From: Cesiribacteraceae bacterium YIM B00369
GTDB lineage: Bacteria; Bacteroidota; Bacteroidia; Cytophagales; Cyclobacteriaceae
NCBI GenBank assembly: GCA_017948555.1
Contig: JAFMYY010000001.1
Location: 1-64,000 of the forward strand
Length of the DNA stretch: 64,000 bases
Reading direction: 5' to 3'
Shown: one piece after another, positions 60,101-64,000 of the stretch
Numbering within the stretch: position 1 is the stretch's first letter
Layout: every line of letters begins with the position of its first letter
The notes under the pieces: model-generated
Seen by the model: the letters and a program-made list of their open reading frames with translations, nothing else
Databases searched by the model: none
Told to the model about the DNA's origin: nothing
Program-made: the position numbers and the translations under genes

Positions 60101-62785
60101 GGTGAAACACTGGCCCTTTCAGGTCCTTCCCGGGCAGGGGCCACTTATGCATGGACTGGTCCGGATGGCTTTACCTCTGCTGATCAGAACCCGCTTATTC
60201 CTGATTTTAGCTCCGCAAATGCAGGCACTTATCTGCTTATTATTTCTTTAGATGGATGCCAGGCGCAAATAAGTACTGAGGTAGCTGCTTTGCCCGCGCT
60301 TTCGGGAGGTACCCTGGCTTCAGTGCAAAACCGGGTTTGTTACGGATCCAATGAGGGTACCATCAGCCTTAGCGGGCATGCAGGAAATATAGTAAGGTGG
60401 GAAAGTTCGACGGATAATTTTGAGTTTGACATTACGCCGATAGCTCATACAGAAACTGATTATACCTTTACTAATCTGCTGCAGTCCACAGGTTTCAGGG
60501 CAGTGGTAGGCAACGGAGGTAAAGTATGCCCCGATAAATATTCGTCAGAGCTAAATATTACTGTAGATCCTGAAACAGAAGGAGGCGAAGCTTCAGCAAG
60601 TATCAGCAGGGTGTGCGAAGGCAGTAATAGTGGTACTATCAGCCTTAGCGGGCATACAGGGGAAATCATTCGCTGGGAAAGCTCTGCAGATAAATTTGAA
60701 GAAGATATTGTAGTCATTGATAATGCCACAGCTGAGTTGCCGTTCGGGGAACTGCGGGCAACTACCAGCTACAGGGCAGTGGTAAAGAGTGGCCTGTGCG
60801 GGGAGAAATTCTCTGCCGCAGCAGTTGTTTATGTAGATGAAGCATCGGCAGGGGGTACCCTTGCAGGAGGTGCTGTAGTATGTGCCGGCAGCAACAGCGG
60901 GACCCTTCGCCTGAGCGGGCACAGGGGAGAAATTGTTTCGTGGGAGTACTCCCCGGATCCTGATTTTACCACTATTACAAGCCTCAGTCCGTCTGCTGTT
61001 CCGGAAGAGCTGGAATTCACAAACCTGGATGCGACAACCTATTTCAGGGCAATGGTGAAAAACGGAGAGTGCAGCCCCGCTTACTCCGGTGTGGCAGAAA
61101 TAAAAGTTCTGTCCCTGTCAGGTGGCAGCCTGAGTGGCGGACAGGCAGTATGTCCTGATAATAACAGCGGTACAATTCAATTAAGTAATTACACGGGAAA
61201 TATACTTCGCTGGGAAAGCTCCGCGGATGATTTTTTAACAGATGTTACCCCGCTTGCTCATACAGACCCTGCATTTGATTACACCAACCTTTCGGCCACC
61301 ACCAGTTACAGGGTAATTGTTGGTAATGATGGCGTATGCCCGGAGGAGTCTTCTTCGGTGGTTAAAGTTGAGGTAATGCCTGCCTTAGCAGGAGGTACAC
61401 TTGCTTCAGCGCAAAGTCAGGTTTGTTACGGAGTCAATGAGGGTACCATCAGCCTTGGCGGACATGCAGGAAATGTGGTGGGGTGGGAAAGTTCGACCGA
61501 TAATTTTGAGCATGACATTAGACCGATAGCTCATACAGGAACCGAATATACCTTTTCCGGCCTGCTTCAGAGTACAAGCTTCAGGGCAGTAACGGGCAAC
61601 GGAAATATATGTGCAAATGAATATTCATCGGTACTCACTATAAGCGTGGAGCCTGCAGTAACGGGGGGCGTGCTTACTGCCAGTGCCGGGCAGGTATGCG
61701 AAGGAAACAATAATGGTAGTCTGGTTCTGAGAGGAAATGTAGGGGCAGTTATCCGTTGGGAGAGCTCTAAAGACAATTTCCAGTCAGATGTTACTTCTAT
61801 TTCGCATACACTGGAAGAGCTGAGCTTTACCGGCCTGGCAGAAACATTAAGTTACAGGGCAGTGGTGGGAATCCCTTCCTGTGGGGAAGCATACTCTTCA
61901 GTTGCAGTTATTGAAGTGCAGCCGGCTCCTGTGGCAGGGGTGCTGAAGGGTGGTAAACGAATTTTGCCGGGGAATAACAGCGGAGTTCTGCACCTGGAAG
62001 GTTATAAAGGGGAAATAGTGCAGTGGGAAACATCTGATGATAATTTTGTTGCAGATATCCGCATCCCGGAAGGTACAGGCGATCAGTTTTCTTACCGGGA
62101 CCTGCAGAGCAGTACCTGGTACAGGGTACTGGTGCGGGGAGCCTCCTCCTGTGCTCCTGTTTATTCCCAAACAGCTCAGCTGATCATTAATAATTCTCCT
62201 CAGGCAGTAACTGATACTTTTACGGTTGCCTCTAAAGCTTTTACCAGTGAAAGGAGCCTGCTGGAGAATGACAGCGATCCCGATGCTGATCCTGTTTATA
62301 TTGTACCGGCAGAAGGTGTGCTTACAGAGGCAGGGAACACAGTAACTATAAAAGCGGACGGTTATTTTTATTTTGAATCCGCAGAAGGTTTTTCGGGACC
62401 TGACAGCTTCAGTTACCAGCTTTGCGATGATGCAGGGGATGCCTCGGTCTGTACAGCAGGAGTGGTCTTCCTGCAGATTGAGTCCGGTAAAAATATAATC
62501 ATCTACCAGGGGTTCTCTCCCGGAAATGGCGATCAGAAAAATGATGTATGGGTAATTAAACATATTGAACACTACCCCAATAACCATGTGCAGGTGTATA
62601 ACCGCTACGGAACGCTGGTTTATGAGGTAAAAGGCTATAATAACAGCGATAAGGTTTTTAGTGGCTACAGTAACAGAGGAGCGGGTATGGGAGCGAAACA
62701 ACTGCCTCAGGATACCTATTTTTATCAGATCCGTCTGGATGAAAAGACTCCTGGTTTAACAGGATTTGTAATTATAAACCGGTAA
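57116..62785 (+). CDS. giant repeat surface protein with two LamG domains and a type-B T9SS sorting domain
   Basis: The 1889-residue exported protein has a signal peptide (about 1-30, ending GAQ). Ten copies of a beta-sandwich repeat of about 88 residues share the core RWESS-DNF and a final SYRAVV. Two LamG/concanavalin-like domains lie at about 287-505 and 775-987, each followed by an Ig/PKD-like unit (YKWTGPDGFSSA and YAWTGPDGFTSA). A tandem-95/cadherin-like unit (about 1690-1790; LLENDSDPDADP) precedes the C-terminal gliding-motility-type sorting domain (about 1795-1889; FSPGNGDQKNDVW, YNRYGTLVYE, LPQDTYFYQIRL). Such proteins are exported by T9SS and displayed or released as adhesins. The next gene encodes a PorP/SprF partner. 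Confidence 0.9.
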   Translation: MSRRVLHSASFLLWCLLAGAFIFAFNIAGAQTYYSRNNSSGLSAYRTSWPGGFPPVSGDNIFSSGTITIQGYLLHGYSGNNANATYTGAGTSLIVEDTLRISGNLYMYNGSSIHIKPNGILIVHGNYFQDANVNFKNEGNSIYLGNWETADSPLNTSGTGNFYVAGAFKATGSSMVSKAYSQLRTDSPALYTFSRNTAVASVCAGSNSGRISFSDPHLKIIRWESSTDFFRSQVTTIVNEETSQLYANLTKTTSYRVYYEKNDGGLAWSDASAIIVNDIMQGSSHAVAKLEMPGTDLFASYSLDGHVTDGSGKSNNGTIIGGAVPVKDRFNLPGKAYSFDGVDDYIATTTQYPIPGPQVFSISIWFKTTSTTGGRLIGYGNLRTGSSKDRDRHLYMNNSGQLFFGVYPDGVQRVVKTAESYNDGRWHHAVASLSPSGMALYVDGKLKGSIAEVTGAENFSGYWRIGYDFLNTWPEEPASRFFKGSLDDIYIFNKGLSSAGVEKLFRAGAAPVCEGEPVKLSAATIEGATYKWTGPDGFSSAEQNPVIPAISMAKAGEYSVTVSFDGCSSRGTAEVQVNPLVQGGSVTAASSSVCSGKNSATLTLSGHTGSIVRWESSTDNFKSSIVPVEYTTAELSVYDLSVSTSFRAVVSSGNCGIAISGAATIEVDKPAIGGSLSGDAPGCFGDNGGILRLSGYEGTILRWESSHDDFRTVTSIAHAAPEFNYTNLTKTTSYRVVAGNGGSCAPVYSTPAKITVKAPLIEGTEAVNSGGTDAGGSLYAVYPLNGNAADVSGMENHGSVVGAIPAADRFGAAGQAYSFDGVDDKIFTTSLYPSPGPQVFTISLWFKTTETDGGRLIGYSNSQTDWSSSFDRHLYMDSLGHLYFGVFGDWKYGTVHAAQKYNDGEWHHAVASLSPAGLKLYVDGLLMDSNTGATSAEYFSGYWRLGGDSMGGDWPGRPSEPYFKGVLDDVVIYNRELDITEVKNLSSAGLLQVCEGETLALSGPSRAGATYAWTGPDGFTSADQNPLIPDFSSANAGTYLLIISLDGCQAQISTEVAALPALSGGTLASVQNRVCYGSNEGTISLSGHAGNIVRWESSTDNFEFDITPIAHTETDYTFTNLLQSTGFRAVVGNGGKVCPDKYSSELNITVDPETEGGEASASISRVCEGSNSGTISLSGHTGEIIRWESSADKFEEDIVVIDNATAELPFGELRATTSYRAVVKSGLCGEKFSAAAVVYVDEASAGGTLAGGAVVCAGSNSGTLRLSGHRGEIVSWEYSPDPDFTTITSLSPSAVPEELEFTNLDATTYFRAMVKNGECSPAYSGVAEIKVLSLSGGSLSGGQAVCPDNNSGTIQLSNYTGNILRWESSADDFLTDVTPLAHTDPAFDYTNLSATTSYRVIVGNDGVCPEESSSVVKVEVMPALAGGTLASAQSQVCYGVNEGTISLGGHAGNVVGWESSTDNFEHDIRPIAHTGTEYTFSGLLQSTSFRAVTGNGNICANEYSSVLTISVEPAVTGGVLTASAGQVCEGNNNGSLVLRGNVGAVIRWESSKDNFQSDVTSISHTLEELSFTGLAETLSYRAVVGIPSCGEAYSSVAVIEVQPAPVAGVLKGGKRILPGNNSGVLHLEGYKGEIVQWETSDDNFVADIRIPEGTGDQFSYRDLQSSTWYRVLVRGASSCAPVYSQTAQLIINNSPQAVTDTFTVASKAFTSERSLLENDSDPDADPVYIVPAEGVLTEAGNTVTIKADGYFYFESAEGFSGPDSFSYQLCDDAGDASVCTAGVVFLQIESGKNIIIYQGFSPGNGDQKNDVWVIKHIEHYPNNHVQVYNRYGTLVYEVKGYNNSDKVFSGYSNRGAGMGAKQLPQDTYFYQIRLDEKTPGLTGFVIINR
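60305..60501 (+). repeat. intragenic repeat unit 4, near-identical to unit 8
   Basis: This segment aligns without gaps to 61391-61587 at an offset of 1086 bases (362 codons, four repeat units). Long stretches such as GTTTGTTACGGA and GATAATTTTGAG are the same, pointing to recent duplication or gene conversion. Confidence 0.8.
61391..61587 (+). repeat. intragenic repeat unit 8, near-identical to unit 4
   Basis: This is the partner of 60305-60501. Adjacent units 7, 9 and 10 also resemble units 3, 5 and 6 more than they resemble each other, which suggests a four-unit block was duplicated. Confidence 0.75.
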
Positions 62786-62789
62786 AAGC

Positions 62790-63716
62790 TTGTTGAAATA
62801 TATTTTACATATCGGAATCCTGATCTTATTTATCACCTGCCCCATTAGCCCGGGCTGGTGCCAGCAGGGAATGTATTTTTCTAATTACATACAGGATGCC
62901 ACGGCTTTTAATCCTGCTTATGCCGGGAGCCAGGGGGCACTGAGCATTACTGCCCAATACAGATCGCGGGGGAGCAGGGCAAACGGAGCACCTGCCTCGC
63001 AGGGAATTTCTGTTCATGCACCTGTGTGGACACATAATCTTGGGCTGGGAATCCGCCTTACGAATGACCGGGTTGCTGGTTTTGCTCAACAGTCAGCTTC
63101 TCCCTCTTTAGCTTACCGGATAAAGCTTTCTGAAAAAAGATTTATAGCTGCGGGCCTGCAGGCGGGCTTTGTAAGGCAGCACCCTGAATTCAGGAACCTG
63201 CTCATCCTGGATCCTGATGATCCTGCCTTTGCCATGGTTCCTCCTGCTTTTTCATCCTCTGCAGGAACAGGGTTTTTTTATGGATCTGAAAAATTTTATG
63301 CCGGCTTTGCAATCCCCGACCTTTTTCCTGATCTGGGGGGCAAGTTCAGGCAACCGGCCTACAGGGCTCCTGAAAGAGCATATATAGTGCATGCCGGTTG
63401 GGTCTTTAGCATCAACCCTGAAATAAAATTAAAGCCAAATGCGCTGGTGGTTATTCCGGAAAACGGGATGCTGTACGCTGATGCAAACCTTCTTTTGCTG
63501 CTGCGCGATGTGTTGTGGCTGGGAGGATCTTACCGCTTAGGGCAGGGCATGAGTGCTATGGCGCAGTTGCAGCTGAATCCTCAGCTGGCGGCAGGCTATA
63601 GCTACGACCTGCCGGTTGAAGGACGTGGAACTATGGGTGTTTCCTCACATGAAATATCCCTGCAGTACAGGTTCTTTTTTGTGAAGTCGGATATAAAATC
63701 TCCCCGTTATTTTTAA
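62790..63716 (+). CDS. PorP/SprF-family type IX secretion membrane protein
   Basis: The 308-residue protein is an outer-membrane barrel of the PorP/SprF family, which pairs with type-B sorted cargo. A signal peptide (about 1-24, ending GWCQQ) is followed by the hallmark YFSNYIQDATAFNPAYAGSQ (here in two parts: YFSNYIQDATA, FNPAYAGS), ITAQYRSRG and later strands rich in aromatic residues. It starts at TTG 62790 or the next codon TTG 62793, five bases after the giant gene. The tight spacing makes this protein the likely dedicated partner for export or anchoring of the upstream adhesin. Confidence 0.9.
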   Translation: MLKYILHIGILILFITCPISPGWCQQGMYFSNYIQDATAFNPAYAGSQGALSITAQYRSRGSRANGAPASQGISVHAPVWTHNLGLGIRLTNDRVAGFAQQSASPSLAYRIKLSEKRFIAAGLQAGFVRQHPEFRNLLILDPDDPAFAMVPPAFSSSAGTGFFYGSEKFYAGFAIPDLFPDLGGKFRQPAYRAPERAYIVHAGWVFSINPEIKLKPNALVVIPENGMLYADANLLLLLRDVLWLGGSYRLGQGMSAMAQLQLNPQLAAGYSYDLPVEGRGTMGVSSHEISLQYRFFFVKSDIKSPRYF

Positions 63717-63722
63717 GCTAAA

Positions 63723-64000
63723 ATGGAGGAGAGGAAGATAAAAAAAGCTTTGTTGCGGATAGGCGGGGTATTCCTGTACTTATTCCTTTTTTTTCCTTTC
63801 TCCGGACCGGAGGCCCAGACCCGTAGCTTTTTATTTGATATAAGGAGTGCGGCCTATAAAGGTATCCGCCTGTACGAAGAAGGTAATTACGGAGCTGCAA
63901 TTCCTTTGCTTGAACAGGCCGTAAAGCAGCCAAAAAAGCAGCAGAATCAGCTTATATGCCTCAGCCTCGCCCATGCCTATGCCATTACCGGTTCTGCCGG
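63723..64000 (+). CDS. TPR-containing secreted protein, 3' end outside the window
   Basis: The frame starts at ATG 63723, six bases after the SprF-like stop, and runs to the window end (92 codons visible). A basic start is followed by a hydrophobic segment (about 12-26, GVFLYLFLFFPFSG) that looks like a signal peptide. The mature part begins a TPR-like helix pair (AAYKGIRLYEEGNYGAAIPLL). In many Bacteroidota, adhesin and SprF-like genes are followed by an OmpA/TPR gene, which this may be, but only the start is visible. Confidence 0.75.
   Translation, partial: MEERKIKKALLRIGGVFLYLFLFFPFSGPEAQTRSFLFDIRSAAYKGIRLYEEGNYGAAIPLLEQAVKQPKKQQNQLICLSLAHAYAITGSA

Noticed and set aside
57116-62785. Antisense open frames of 200-270 codons in the giant repeat gene
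   Set aside because: They recur because the sense repeats recur and have no coding character of their own.

Overview
The window looks like a chromosomal segment of a free-living Bacteroidota bacterium, most likely of the order Cytophagales. The evidence is type IX secretion components (PorQ, a PorE-like protein, PorP/SprF), a giant surface protein with a type-B T9SS sorting domain, many Bacteroidota-type lipoproteins, TAnnTTTG promoter boxes, A/T-rich start regions without strong Shine-Dalgarno sites, and frequent TTG starts. I see no phage, insertion sequence, CRISPR array, rRNA or tRNA gene. Genus and species cannot be fixed from the sequence alone.

Layout. 0.2-7.2 kb: malate:quinone oxidoreductase, PEP carboxylase and a two-component system. 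7.4-12.0 kb: carbamoyl-phosphate synthase in the order carB-carA, followed by a YrdC/Sua5-like frame that has no ATG and is reached from carA through an A10 run. 12.1-15.0 kb: GH43-like lipoprotein, yeast-type cytosine deaminase, DUF922-like protein. 15.3-18.6 kb: cobalamin-riboswitch-controlled btuB-btuG-like operon. 18.7-21.2 kb: MlaEFD-type lipid transporter. 21.5-23.0 kb: small proteins (Dabb, DUF4377-like, DoxX). 23.1-27.1 kb: both subunits of B12-dependent methylmalonyl-CoA mutase. 27.8-30.8 kb: dnaA and a DegP/Q protease. 31.0-35.2 kb: GH3-family protein, dxr, rseP. 35.3-38.0 kb: cupin and PorE-like protein. 38.1-43.2 kb: lon (possible sigma-54 promoter), porQ, hslU. 43.4-46.4 kb: SDR, DUF4421-like protein, SixA-like phosphatase, HNH/AP2 protein. 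46.7-49.5 kb: coupled PolX-like protein and glycosyltransferase 9. 49.6-54.9 kb: unknown exported protein, pyrR-pyrB, small family protein, CBS-domain cystathionine beta-synthase. 55.3-64.0 kb: histidine kinase, 1889-residue T9SS-exported repeat protein, PorP/SprF protein and a TPR protein cut by the window end.

How genes fit together. CarAB, PyrR and PyrB form the start of pyrimidine synthesis. B12 uptake under riboswitch control supplies the cofactor for the mutase 5 kb away. Lon, HslU, RseP and DegP/Q are protein and envelope quality-control functions. PorQ, the PorE-like protein and the last operon belong to T9SS export and surface display.

The observations I consider most worth following are: (1) a possible -1 frameshift joining CarA to a YrdC-like domain; (2) a kinase / giant adhesin / SprF operon with a four-unit higher-order repeat; (3) a PolX homologue whose polymerase metal-binding residues look lost while the PHP nuclease site is intact; (4) an HNH/AP2 protein resembling a domesticated homing endonuclease; (5) a recurring family of low-complexity spacers, some forming perfect inverted repeats, between genes. 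All are based on reading the sequence only; no database search was run.
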